Shown: in pieces, positions 8,191-14,179 of the stretch
Layout of the letters: every line of letters begins with the position of its first letter
Position numbering within the stretch: the first letter of the stretch is position 1
Assembly: GCA_013812465.1 (NCBI GenBank)
Contig: JACCTK010000105.1
Span: forward strand, 1 to 15,089
Direction of reading: 5' to 3'
Origin: Actinomycetota bacterium
Lineage (GTDB): Bacteria > Actinomycetota > Thermoleophilia > Gaiellales > Gaiellaceae
DNA: 15,089 bases
Made by a program: the position numbers and the translations under genes
Notes under the pieces: generated by a model
What the model was told of the DNA's origin: nothing
Database searches by the model: none
Seen by the model: the letters and a program-made list of their open reading frames with translations, nothing else

Positions 8191-8498
8191 CGAACCCCCG
8201 CCGGAGAGTGGGCGGGATCCCAAGCGGCGACGCGCACGTCGGAGCCCTTCTGGCCTCGAGTTCGTCGATTCGCTCATGTCGAATTGCTCAGGTGCTGGCG
8301 AAGTCGAGTACGTCTTGAGGCACCGCACGTCCCTCGCCAACCGGCTCGCCTGTCCCCAAGCTCTGTCCCCGGGAGCGTAACGCTTCTCACTCCACAGACC
8401 ACAGCATCGCGAAGGCATCCAATTCAAGCCGTTTCTGCGTTCGGAACGGCCCGTCACCGTCGATGCCACCGCGGCCACAATCGCCGTCTCGGCTGCGT
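8191..8498. other. Stretch without a supported gene
   Basis: Apart from the hairpin at 8197-8216, I see nothing I can name in this stretch. Open frames on both strands are short, start poorly and have no family resemblance or ribosome site. Confidence 0.4.
8197..8216 (+). terminator. Hairpin just after the five-gene operon
   Basis: The arms CCCGCC (8197-8202) and GGCGGG (8211-8216) pair perfectly over 6 bp around an 8-base loop, starting 7 bases after the kinase stop codon. No T-tract follows, so it would be a factor-dependent or actinobacterial-style terminator at best. The stem is short and could be chance in such GC-rich DNA. Confidence 0.35.
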
Positions 8499-8717
8499 TC
8501 AGTGAAGCATGTCCCTCATCAACTCGCGCAGATCGCGTCTCGGCGGATTGGCGAAGGGACTCACGTCGCCCGGCGCGAAGCCGGCGAGATGCGCGATGAT
8601 CCGCTCAAGACCCCACGCCGGATCCACCCAAGTCGTCACCTCACCGACACGCGAATGAAGTTCTCCGACGTCCTCCTCCGGGCAGAGCCAGATCGCTCCG
8701 GCGTCCGCCAGGTCAAC
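8499..8717 (-). pseudogene. C-terminal remnant of an unidentified gene
   Basis: Read on the minus strand, the frame ending at the TGA at 8501-8499 gives about 72 residues of coherent protein-like sequence. It includes DLADAGAIWLCPEEDVGE, TTWVDPAWGLERIIAHLAGF and PPRRDLRELMRDML. The residue mix (Trp, acidic pairs, amphipathic helices) is that of a real gene tail, unlike the Arg/Ser-rich shadow frames around it. There is no usable start codon, and the upstream part dissolves into Arg-rich sequence at about 8720-8760. The 5' part of the gene has therefore been lost, apparently by a rearrangement joining it to the signal-peptide ORF at 8854. The family is not recognised. Confidence 0.4.
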
Positions 8718-8854
8718 ATCGCGGTGCCAGTGATGTTGGCGCGGGAGCCGGCGTCGCTGCCGGAGCCGCGGTACTTGCCTCCTTGGCTCGCCAGCGCCGA
8801 CGGCGCCATCACTGCGACGGCAATAAGCGCCACCGCAAGGGTGGGGCGAAGCAT
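8636..8854 (-). CDS. Small exported protein, probably truncated
   Basis: This 72-residue minus-strand ORF has a strong ribosome site (AAAGGAG about 7 bases before ATG 8854). A clean Sec signal peptide follows: MLRP, a hydrophobic core LAVALIAVAVMAP, then the signal peptidase site ALA (20-22). The mature part starts Ser/Gly-rich and becomes Arg/Ser-rich after about residue 47, where the DNA also encodes the tail fragment at 8499-8717 in another frame. The N-terminal half therefore looks genuine and the C-terminal half looks like out-of-frame read-through after a rearrangement. A copy of the bipartite motif (8972-8995, same strand) lies about 120 bases upstream, as for the other exported-protein genes. 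Function unknown. Confidence 0.45.
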   Translation of the reverse strand: MLRPTLAVALIAVAVMAPSALASQGGKYRGSGSDAGSRANITGTAMLTWRTPERSGSARRRTSENFIRVSVR

Positions 8855-8971
8855 GGACTCACTCCTTTCATTTCGATCGGTCGCTTGCGCCGCAGCGGTC
8901 GATCCAGTTTGTCGCCGGCTCCTCCTTCCACTGGTGCTCGCCACCGGCAGGCTCGGGTTTCTTGGGGTGAC

Positions 8972-8995
8972 TGTCCGGAGCGGCCAATACCTTTC
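8972..8995 (-). promoter_or_regulatory. Bipartite promoter-like motif, copy B
   Basis: On the minus strand this reads GAAAGGT, 11 bases, CGGACA, with the inner GGCCG block. It lies upstream of the exported-protein ORF that starts at 8854 on the same strand. Spacing from the first G of GAAAG to CGG is 18 bases, as in the four other copies. Confidence 0.55.
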
Positions 8996-9080
8996 ACGCC
9001 CCCGGCTGACGATCGGTAAGTCGGGCCGCTCCACCGTTAGGCGCCACCAAGGGCGCTGTCGAACCGTCCTCTGACCCGGT

Positions 9081-9104
9081 GAAAGGTTTTCGCCGGTGCG
9101 GACA
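9081..9104 (+). promoter_or_regulatory. Bipartite promoter-like motif, copy A
   Basis: This copy reads GAAAGGT, 11 bases, CGGACA followed by TGG. The distance between the two boxes is the same 18 bases as in the other copies. It is followed by the IS630-type remnant, so the gene it once served may have been displaced by that element. It is divergent from copy B, about 85 bases away. Confidence 0.5.
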
Positions 9105-9195
9105 TGGCGGTACGCCGAAGTGAGTCTGCGGCCCTCGCGCAAATAGGCGGGTGAATCGAGGGAGGGTTTCGCCGGTCGGGGAGAATCGGTTTGGC

Positions 9196-9580
9196 GTGGC
9201 CAGGCCGAGTCTCTACCCGATCGAGCTCTCTGAGGACGAGGAGCGGGAGGTGCGCCACCGGGCGGCGCGCTACACGCTGCCCTACCGCGAGGTGCAGCGG
9301 GCGAAGATCGTGCTGATGGCGGCCGAGGGAGCAGAAAACGGGAAGATCGCCTGCCGGCTGGAGGTGCGGGTGGACACGGTGCGCAAGTGGCGCAAGCGCT
9401 TCTTCGAGCAGCGCCTCGCCGGCTTGGACGAGGCGCCGGGGCGGGGACGCAAGCCGGCTTTTTCCCCTCGGGTCGTCGCTGAGGTCAAGGCGCTCGCCTG
9501 CGCGCTGCCGCGCGAGCTCGGCCTGCCGCTCTCGCGGCTCTCGCGCGAGGAGCTGCGCCGGCTGGTCGTCGATCCACCAG
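9196..9580 (+). pseudogene. Truncated IS630-type transposase (N-terminal HTH part)
   Basis: GTG 9196 begins VARPSLYPIELSEDEEREV, followed by the usual opening of actinobacterial IS630-type transposases: YREVQRAKIVLMAAEGAENG, a helix-turn-helix with RVDTVRKWRKRFFEQRL, GLDEAPGRGRKPAFSP and LPRELGLPLSRLSREELRRL. The similarity ends at about 9570, after RRLVV. The DDE catalytic region is absent and the frame then runs through unrelated sequence to a stop at 9790-9792. Only about 125 of a usual 350 or so residues remain, so the element cannot move by itself. An in-frame upstream GTG at 9151 is less likely. Copy E of the promoter-like motif begins at 9599, so the right-hand deletion joint lies near 9570-9598. 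Confidence 0.75.
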
Positions 9581-9598
9581 TCGGTCCCGCTCGGCCAC

Positions 9599-9622
9599 GA
9601 AAGCTACTGGCCGAGCTGGACA
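9599..9622 (+). promoter_or_regulatory. Bipartite promoter-like motif, copy E
   Basis: This copy reads GAAAG, 13 bases including TGGCCG, then TGGACA followed by TATG. The box spacing (18 bases start to start) equals that of the other copies. It lies right after the transposase remnant and about 190 bases before the exported-protein gene at 9792, with a mini-ORF in between. Confidence 0.5.
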
Positions 9623-9680
9623 TATGTGGCAATAGAAGCAGCCATGTAGCTCGAAGCAAACACCAACGGGGAAGGAGGCG

Positions 9681-9734
9681 ATGCAAACCCGAGAGATCAT
9701 GCTGCGACGGTCGGAGACGTCGCGGCATTTCTGA
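9681..9734 (+). CDS. Possible 17-codon leader ORF
   Basis: ATG 9681 follows a strong ribosome site (GGGGAAGGAGG, 2-3 bases before the start) and encodes MQTREIMLRRSETSRHF, then TGA. It lies between promoter-like copy E and the exported-protein gene at 9792. It could be a leader peptide or the broken start of a lost gene. The strong ribosome site is the only positive evidence. Confidence 0.25.
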   Translation: MQTREIMLRRSETSRHF

Positions 9735-9791
9735 AGCTCGGCTCTGCGGCAGGCAGCACTTGGTCTCGTTCAGATCGAACAGGAGGAATTG

Positions 9792-10193
9792 ATGAAAGAG
9801 CAGGGCAGGCGCTTGTCGCGCATGCGTCGCACGCTCGCGATCTTGATCGTGGTTTTCGGGGGTGTATCCGCCTCCGCTTTGGCGACCGCACCACCCGCGC
9901 TTGCGTGCAGCGGCGTCGTCTATCCGCGCGTTCGCTATCACTGCAACGTCGTCTCGCCAGCAACCGCGTACACCAACAACGTGCTTTCGACCAAGCACTA
10001 CAACGAAATGTACGAGGGCGGCTCTTTGCCGGTCGGGATCTACCTGCTGACGAGCGGAGGAAGCCAACTCCACGCCGTCAACGGTACGGGCTATGTCTAC
10101 AAGACGTTCGTGTCGGCCACGACGAGGGCGTACTGCTGGAATCGCTCGACTTCGCAGACGTCTTCAGCGCGATGCGACTACATCAACGACTGA
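9792..10193 (+). CDS. Small exported four-cysteine protein
   Basis: This 133-residue protein starts at ATG 9792 behind AGGAGG (9781-9786), 5 bases away; an in-frame TTG just before is less likely. It has a twin-Arg-rich start, a hydrophobic core LAILIVVFGGVSASALA and a signal peptidase site ALA (36-38), with mature Cys39 next. The mature domain of about 95 residues has four cysteines (39, 51, 115, 128), enough for two disulfides, and is rich in Tyr, Thr and Asn, as in secreted beta-rich proteins. No lipobox Leu is present at the right place, so it is probably released or cell-wall associated. It lies 13 bases before the next exported-protein gene and is probably co-transcribed with it. Family not recognised. 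Confidence 0.7.
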   Translation: MKEQGRRLSRMRRTLAILIVVFGGVSASALATAPPALACSGVVYPRVRYHCNVVSPATAYTNNVLSTKHYNEMYEGGSLPVGIYLLTSGGSQLHAVNGTGYVYKTFVSATTRAYCWNRSTSQTSSARCDYIND

Positions 10194-10206
10194 GGGAGGG
10201 AAACCG

Positions 10207-10782
10207 ATGAGAAAGCGCCCAGCAGGACTCGCAGCTGCAACGGCCCTCCTGATCGCCATCGCGGTCGCGATCGTCTCGGCGGCGACTGGGGGATCGCCCC
10301 CGCCGAAGGCGCCGAGCGGAAAGATCTCTCTGCTCGACAAGCCGCAATCGCTCGAGGATCGGCTCCCGTCCGCGCTGCTCGAGCTTCCGGTAGCAGACCA
10401 CTTCGTTGCTCCCTCAGCCGCGAGATTTGCAACCGCGGATGGTCTACGGCGGTTCTTCCTCGTGCCGGGAAGGAACCAGTCGATCTGTCTCATCTATACG
10501 AGCGGCAGCGGCTCGGATCTCGTAAGCGGCGGGACCTGCAGTCCGCTTGCTGGCTTCCTCGGCAACGGGATCTACTTCTCGGAGGTTCTCGGTCCGGACG
10601 AAGTGTCCGTCGCGCTTGTAGTGCCAGACGGCTACGAAAGAGCGGAGATCAACGGACGCGTAGCGCCGGTCCGTAACAACGTCGCGATCGTCCCTCCGGG
10701 GCCGCCTGGCCCGGTCAGGCTCAGCGGCAACAGTCTGCTCCAGCTGACCGTGGATATCGGGGAGCAGACCCCCGCCGAGTAG
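10207..10782 (+). CDS. Exported or membrane-anchored protein of unknown function
   Basis: This 191-residue protein starts at ATG 10207 with GAGGGAGGG as ribosome site. The first 27 residues (MRKRPAG, then LAAATALLIAIAVAIVSAATG) are a signal peptide or N-terminal anchor without a clear AXA site. A Pro-rich linker follows. The extracytoplasmic domain contains RRFFLVPGRNQSICLIYTSG, a Gly-rich GGTCSPLAGF segment and VSVALVVPDGYERAEINGRV. It resembles a beta-rich pattern I associate with short secreted proteins encoded next to sigma or anti-sigma genes in high-GC actinobacteria, though I cannot name the family. It follows the four-cysteine protein in the same unit and is closed by the strong hairpin at 10794-10824. 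Confidence 0.7.
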   Translation: MRKRPAGLAAATALLIAIAVAIVSAATGGSPPPKAPSGKISLLDKPQSLEDRLPSALLELPVADHFVAPSAARFATADGLRRFFLVPGRNQSICLIYTSGSGSDLVSGGTCSPLAGFLGNGIYFSEVLGPDEVSVALVVPDGYERAEINGRVAPVRNNVAIVPPGPPGPVRLSGNSLLQLTVDIGEQTPAE

Positions 10783-10793
10783 CGTCTACCCGC

Positions 10794-10824
10794 GGAGCAG
10801 CGGGCCGCTCGCGCCCGCTGCTCC
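10794..10824 (+). terminator. Perfect 12-bp hairpin
   Basis: GGAGCAGCGGGC (10794-10805) pairs exactly with GCCCGCTGCTCC (10813-10824) around a 7-base loop, 11 bases after the stop of the preceding gene. No T-tract follows, as is common for terminators of high-GC actinobacteria. Confidence 0.65.
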
Positions 10825-11161
10825 TCCAGCGCTCGTTCGACTAGGCGTCCGTTCTGCCAGCGTTATGGACGGCGCTTCCGGTGGCGCTATCGGCAGCGTG
10901 ATCCCGTTCCCGGAGAGCCGCGGAAACGCGCGTGAAGCCGCGTGATCCGGCAGCGGGCGCGACTCCGACAAATAAGGGGCGATGCGACTTCCGCTGGGAT
11001 GGGTGGTCGTGGACGGCCGGTGCGGATGACGAGAGCGTCGCGCCGCAATACACGCGAAAGGTTCCGGCCGAGGCGGAAATAGGAAAGCGAGTGGCGAGTG
11101 CGACGCCCACTCGACTGGATCCAACCCGCCCCGCTGAGGGCGCCACGAGAGGAGGGTGTAC
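10825..11161. other. Intergenic stretch with promoter-like copy C
   Basis: No gene is supported here. The stretch contains the bipartite motif at 11056-11079 and the ribosome site GAGAGGAGGG (11147-11156) of the next gene. Long minus-strand frames over it are Arg/Ser-rich shadows. Confidence 0.4.
11056..11079 (+). promoter_or_regulatory. Bipartite promoter-like motif, copy C
   Basis: This copy reads GAAAGGT, 11 bases including GGCCG, then CGGAAA, with the common 18-base box spacing. It lies about 83 bases before the start codon of the crystallin-like exported protein. Confidence 0.55.
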
Positions 11162-11701
11162 ATGCACCGCCGCAGACTCACTGCGATCGGCGTAGCTGCC
11201 GTGTTCATGGTCGTCGCCGCGAGCTCCGCTCTCGCCGGAAGCAGCTCGGCCACCGAGCCCCGCCCGGGACTCGCACTGTTCGAAGGGAAGGTGATCGACC
11301 TCTCCCGCGGTTGGGGGGAGGCACGGGCCTGCGTGGTCTTCGACGCCGATCGCGTCGCCGAGTGCTTCCGCGACACCGCTACCCTGCACGCCCGTGAGAC
11401 GGAGGTCGCAGCGGACGTTTCCATCCTGGCGTCCTGCTCGACGCCGCTCAGGCTCTTCGCCAACACGGGCTACGGCGGGAGCGAGCTCGATATCTACACG
11501 CGCGGCGTGTGGCAGAACCTGTCCACGTGGGGCTTCGACAACCAGCTCTCCTCGTACAAGGTCGGCGCCTGCGGTGTCCACCTGGCCGAGAACGCCAACG
11601 GCGGCGGGAGCTGGTATCCGGGCAACACGAGCGCGGGCGCCCAGGCGTCGTCGATGCTCTCGGGCTGGGACAACCGCGTCTCCTCCGTCTACCTGCAGTA
11701 G
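11162..11701 (+). CDS. Exported beta/gamma-crystallin-like protein
   Basis: This 179-residue protein starts at ATG 11162 with GAGGAGGG 5 bases before it; an in-frame GTG two codons upstream is less likely. A signal peptide (MHRRR, core LTAIGVAAVFMVVAAS) ends at ALA (23-25). The C-terminal 80 residues show two Greek-key-like repeats. One is PLRLFANTGYGG with WGFDNQLSSYKVGAC; the other is VHLAENANGGGSWYPG with GWDNRVSSVYL. This is the pattern of beta/gamma-crystallin or peptidase-inhibitor-I36-like secreted proteins, which often bind calcium or inhibit proteases. I cannot tell which applies. A linker with two Cys (ACVVFDADRVAEC) precedes the domain. Promoter-like copy C lies upstream and the ECF sigma gene follows after a 15-bp hairpin. 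Confidence 0.75.
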   Translation: MHRRRLTAIGVAAVFMVVAASSALAGSSSATEPRPGLALFEGKVIDLSRGWGEARACVVFDADRVAECFRDTATLHARETEVAADVSILASCSTPLRLFANTGYGGSELDIYTRGVWQNLSTWGFDNQLSSYKVGACGVHLAENANGGGSWYPGNTSAGAQASSMLSGWDNRVSSVYLQ

Positions 11702-11735
11702 GTGGCGAACGCTCGCTCGGACCAATGACCTGCCC

Positions 11736-11778
11736 GACGCGAGCGGTCCCGAACGTTCGATCAGGGACCGCTCGCGTC
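11736..11778 (+). terminator. Perfect 15-bp hairpin before the sigma factor gene
   Basis: GACGCGAGCGGTCCC (11736-11750) pairs without a mismatch with GGGACCGCTCGCGTC (11764-11778). The 13-base loop contains the palindrome GAACGTTC (11751-11758). It sits 34 bases after the crystallin-like gene and 61 bases before the sigma start, so it is probably a terminator. An operator for the sigma gene is possible. Confidence 0.6.
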
Positions 11779-11839
11779 AGCGATACGCGTGACGGATCTC
11801 AGCGCGGCGGATTGCACAGCGAACAGTCGAGCCTCAGCT

Positions 11840-12421
11840 ATGGGCGACGGTCCACTCGGCGCTGAGGCGCGGTTCCACCGCGCCTACCTGGAGCACTACC
11901 GAGCGATCCTCGCCTATGCGCTCCGGCGCGGCGTCGAATACGGCGCCGCGGAAGAGATCGTGGCCGAGACCTTCGCGGTCCTCTGGCGGCGGATGGGCGA
12001 TGCGCCCGACCAAGACACGCTGCTCCCGTGGCTCTACGGTGTCGCCGCGCGCGTTCTCGCCAACCACCGCCGAGCGGCTGCGCGGCGCGAGCGAGTCTCC
12101 GCTCGCCTGCAGGCCCTTGCGCCCCGCAGTCTGGAAGGGGAGTCGCACGCGCTCGAACGACTCGAGGTCAGGGCCGTGATCGACGCGCTCCAGCAACTAA
12201 GCGCCGGCGATCAGGAGGTGCTGCTCCTTGCCGCATGGGAGGGCCTGTCGCACGGCGAAATCGCCACCGCACTTGGCTGTTCCGAGAACGCCGCTGCCAT
12301 CCGGCTCCACCGCGCTCGCAAGCGCCTCACGGCGCTGTGCCGAAAGGAAGACACCGAAACTCACCATAAGGGGGAAGAAGGTAGCTCTGACCACTGCGGC
12401 GACAACGGGGGAATTCGGTGA
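11840..12421 (+). CDS. ECF-type RNA polymerase sigma factor
   Basis: This 193-residue protein has the two domains of an ECF (group 4) sigma factor. Region 2 spans about 10-82 (FHRAYLEHYRAILAYALRRG, AAEEIVAETFAVLWRR, LPWLYGVAARVLANHRR). Region 4 spans about 108-166 (ALQQLSAGDQEVLLLAAWEG, LSHGEIATALGCSENAAAIRLHRARKRL), the helix-turn-helix that reads the -35 box. A hydrophilic tail contains HH and Cys. ATG 11840 fits the usual ECF length; GTG 11789 is in frame but would add 17 weak residues and lies only 10 bases past the hairpin. The stop overlaps the GTG of the membrane protein gene, the usual sigma/anti-sigma arrangement. It probably reads the bipartite motifs at the surrounding exported-protein genes. 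Confidence 0.88.
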   Translation: MGDGPLGAEARFHRAYLEHYRAILAYALRRGVEYGAAEEIVAETFAVLWRRMGDAPDQDTLLPWLYGVAARVLANHRRAAARRERVSARLQALAPRSLEGESHALERLEVRAVIDALQQLSAGDQEVLLLAAWEGLSHGEIATALGCSENAAAIRLHRARKRLTALCRKEDTETHHKGEEGSSDHCGDNGGIR

Positions 12422-13155
12422 AGGACGAGGGCGACCCCTTCGAGACTCTGCGACGGATCAATCCAGTTGATCCGAGCACGCTCCCGGATCCGGTTCGCTC
12501 GCGGGAGGCGCTCGACAGCATGGAGCGCATCCTCCAAGGCGCTTTCCCTTCGCCTGAGCGGCGACGCTTCCGGTTGCGAGCACCGTGGCAGGCGCGCCGT
12601 CGGCGCGTCTACCTCGTCCCCGTCGTCGCGGCGGCGGTGCTCGCCGCCGCCACGCTGGCGTGGGCGTTTACCCGAGGCCCGACACAGCACCTCAGCGTCG
12701 GGTGCTACGCAGCGATCGACCCCAACGGCAGAGCCGCTGTTGTGCCCGCGACCGAAGCTTCGCCGGTTGAGACCTGTGAGAAGCTGTGGCTCGACGGCGC
12801 CTTCGGGAAGCCACCTCCACCACTCGAGGCGTGCCTGCTGCCGTCAGGTGCCGTCGGGGTCTTCCCCAGCGCGGAGGGAGACAGCTGCAAGCGCTTGAAC
12901 CTCGCGCCGGTCCCCGCGGGCGGTCAGCCGCCTTCCGCCTTGGTGGAGCTGCAGAACACGCTGGCCGATGCATTCCTCAAGCGGTGCCTCTCCGAGTCGG
13001 CGGCCCGCCGGATCGTCCAAGACGAGTTCAGACGCCTCAACCTTCAAGAGTGGCGCGTCGTTACCTCCGGACGCTTCACGCCCGCCAGACCGTGCGCGAG
13101 CCTCGCATTCGCGGAGGAGCAGAGCGAGGTCACTCTCGTGCCGATTCCCCGGTAG
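12418..13155 (+). CDS. Single-pass membrane protein, probable anti-sigma factor
   Basis: This 245-residue protein starts at GTG 12418, overlapping the sigma stop (GTGA). The cytoplasmic part of about 63 residues begins DPFETLRRINPVDPSTLPDPV and ends in an Arg-rich stretch. One transmembrane helix spans about 64-84 (VYLVPVVAAAVLAAATLAWAF). The outer domain of about 160 residues has several Cys (VGCYAAI, VETCEKLW, EACLLPSG, KRCLSESAARRIV, RPCASL). Topology and coupling fit an anti-sigma factor or extracytoplasmic sensor. The zinc anti-sigma signature HxxxCxxC is absent from the inner part, so it would be a different class. The assignment rests on position and topology. Confidence 0.7.
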   Translation: MKDEGDPFETLRRINPVDPSTLPDPVRSREALDSMERILQGAFPSPERRRFRLRAPWQARRRRVYLVPVVAAAVLAAATLAWAFTRGPTQHLSVGCYAAIDPNGRAAVVPATEASPVETCEKLWLDGAFGKPPPPLEACLLPSGAVGVFPSAEGDSCKRLNLAPVPAGGQPPSALVELQNTLADAFLKRCLSESAARRIVQDEFRRLNLQEWRVVTSGRFTPARPCASLAFAEEQSEVTLVPIPR

Positions 13156-13190
13156 CGGCTGGTGGGGTCCGAGGCCAAGCCGCTACCGGG
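13148..13190 (+). terminator. Perfect 13-bp hairpin overlapping a stop codon
   Basis: CCCGGTAGCGGCT (13148-13160) pairs exactly with AGCCGCTACCGGG (13178-13190) across a 17-base loop. The TAG stop of the membrane protein gene (13153-13155) lies inside the left arm. No T-tract follows. It is a likely terminator of the sigma operon. Confidence 0.6.
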
Positions 13191-13369
13191 AACCTTCGGT
13201 CGACCTGCGGCGAGCGGTCAGTAGCCCGATCGTTCTATGGATCGCGCGGAAGAATCTGCGTCGGTATGGACGCGTGTTGGTCACGGGCAGCGGATCGACC
13301 GCGTGCTGGCGCCAGCTGTTTGTCACGCCGCCTGGGGAGGCATCAGTCGGCTCGACCGGCGTGATCCGG

Positions 13370-13410
13370 GTTGGCCCCGGCGAGGTTGGTTGGCCTCGTC
13401 CGGGGCCAAC
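13370..13410. terminator. Long GC-rich hairpin without an adjacent gene
   Basis: GTTGGCCCCGG (13370-13380) pairs with CCGGGGCCAAC (13400-13410). The stem goes on as CGAGG/CCTCG (13381-13385 with 13394-13398) past one bulged T, leaving the loop TTGGTTGG. That makes 16 paired bases. It has no T-tract on either side and no gene ends next to it, so it may be a leftover terminator or a structured RNA element. Confidence 0.45.
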
Positions 13411-13541
13411 GACTCCGAGCTTACGTTGCACAGGCCGGATTCGTCTTCACCCGCAGGCGAAGCGAGAGGCGCTCCTTGAGGAGTCCTGGGAATCCCTTCT
13501 TGGGAGCAGGTGCCAACGACGAATCGCATGCAACTCGAGTC

Positions 13542-13565
13542 GAAAGAGCAGCGCGCACTCGGACA
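13542..13565 (+). promoter_or_regulatory. Bipartite promoter-like motif, copy D
   Basis: This copy reads GAAAG, 13 bases, CGGACA followed by TGAC. The GGCCG block is less well kept (GCGCG), but both outer boxes and the 18-base spacing match. It lies 52 bases before the mini-ORF at 13618 and about 125 before the exported-protein start at 13689. Confidence 0.48.
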
Positions 13566-13617
13566 TGACTCAGTGACATGCAGAAGTCTGCTAGTAGCCG
13601 TCAGAGAGGAGGCGCTG

Positions 13618-13686
13618 ATGAAGCGTCAGCTACGAACGTTGGCGTTCCTGTGTCCAGCAGTCCATGTCCAGTATGGAGGGAGGTAG
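13618..13686 (+). CDS. Possible 22-residue leader ORF
   Basis: ATG 13618 has a strong ribosome site (GAGAGGAGG, 5 bases before) and encodes 22 residues starting MKRQLRTLAFLCPAV, then TAG at 13684-13686. The next start (13689) is only two bases further on, and its ribosome site lies inside this ORF, so the two would be translationally coupled. The basic and hydrophobic start also looks like the beginning of a signal peptide, so this could be the stump of a broken exported-protein gene. Confidence 0.3.
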   Translation: MKRQLRTLAFLCPAVHVQYGGR

Positions 13687-13688
13687 CA

Positions 13689-14092
13689 ATGATCCGTCGT
13701 CGATTCCGCTCATGGGTTGGCTGGGCCGTTGCCCTCTTGCTCGGCTTGGTGAGGCGACCGGCGTCGTGCGCTCGAGTGCCGAACCTGGTCAGCCCACACC
13801 ACCAGGGGAAGTCCAGGTTGCAAGCCAACCCCTTGCGACTCCGTATGCCCAAGCCGTGGTCGCGGCATTGAATGGCCGAAACGGCGACGTCACGTACCCT
13901 GCGTGGCCGCGTAGCGAGGTAACGCTCGCGGACGGGACGAAGGCCGTCGTTGTGCCCGCCATGTTCGAGGGCGGAGGCCCGACGCGGCCAGGTTTCTCCG
14001 TCATCACAGACACGACTCTGGTCAATGTCACCGGTGAGTTCGCAATTGAGGAGATCCCGACGATCGCGGCGTCGCTGCGGCCGCTCCGGTAG
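13689..14092 (+). pseudogene. Exported protein gene with apparent frameshift
   Basis: ATG 13689 follows GGGAGGT and begins a signal peptide, MIRRRFRSWVGWAVALLLGLV. The frame then turns Arg-rich and loses protein character. From about 13750 a second frame takes over and continues to TAG 14090-14092 with good protein sequence: QPLATPYAQAVVAALNGRNG, DVTYPAWPRSEVTLADGTKA, VVVPAMFEGGGPTRPGFSV, FAIEEIPTIAASLRPLR. A one-base slip near 13745-13765 would join the two into an exported protein of about 134 residues. Either the gene is inactivated or a base is miscalled. The mature family is not recognised. It has promoter-like copy D upstream, as for the other exported-protein genes. Confidence 0.5.
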
Positions 14093-14103
14093 AACTGGCC
14101 GCA
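14076..14103 (+). terminator. Hairpin around the stop codon at 14092
   Basis: TGCGGCC (14076-14082) pairs with GGCCGCA (14097-14103) over 7 bp, with a 14-base loop that contains the TAG stop. No T-tract follows. It is weaker than the other hairpins and may be chance. Confidence 0.3.
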
Positions 14104-14179
14104 ACCGAGGTGAGATGACCACGGTTAGCCGATCAGATGACGGAGGGGCTTTCACAGTTATTCGATTCGGAGGACTGCA

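Larger units (their letters stand above)
13191..13617. other. Intergenic stretch with a hairpin and promoter-like copy D
   Basis: I see no convincing gene in these 427 bases. They contain the long hairpin at 13370-13410 and the bipartite motif at 13542-13565. Overlapping frames are short and of shadow composition. Confidence 0.4.

Noticed and set aside
8140..8478. 112-codon minus-strand frame over the region after the kinase gene
   Set aside because: It runs into the kinase gene antisense, has Arg/Ser-rich composition and no ribosome site.
9088..9176. Direct repeat TTTCGCCGGT (9088-9097 and 9167-9176) as insertion-sequence ends
   Set aside because: Only 10 bases and in the same orientation; not enough to claim element ends or a target duplication.
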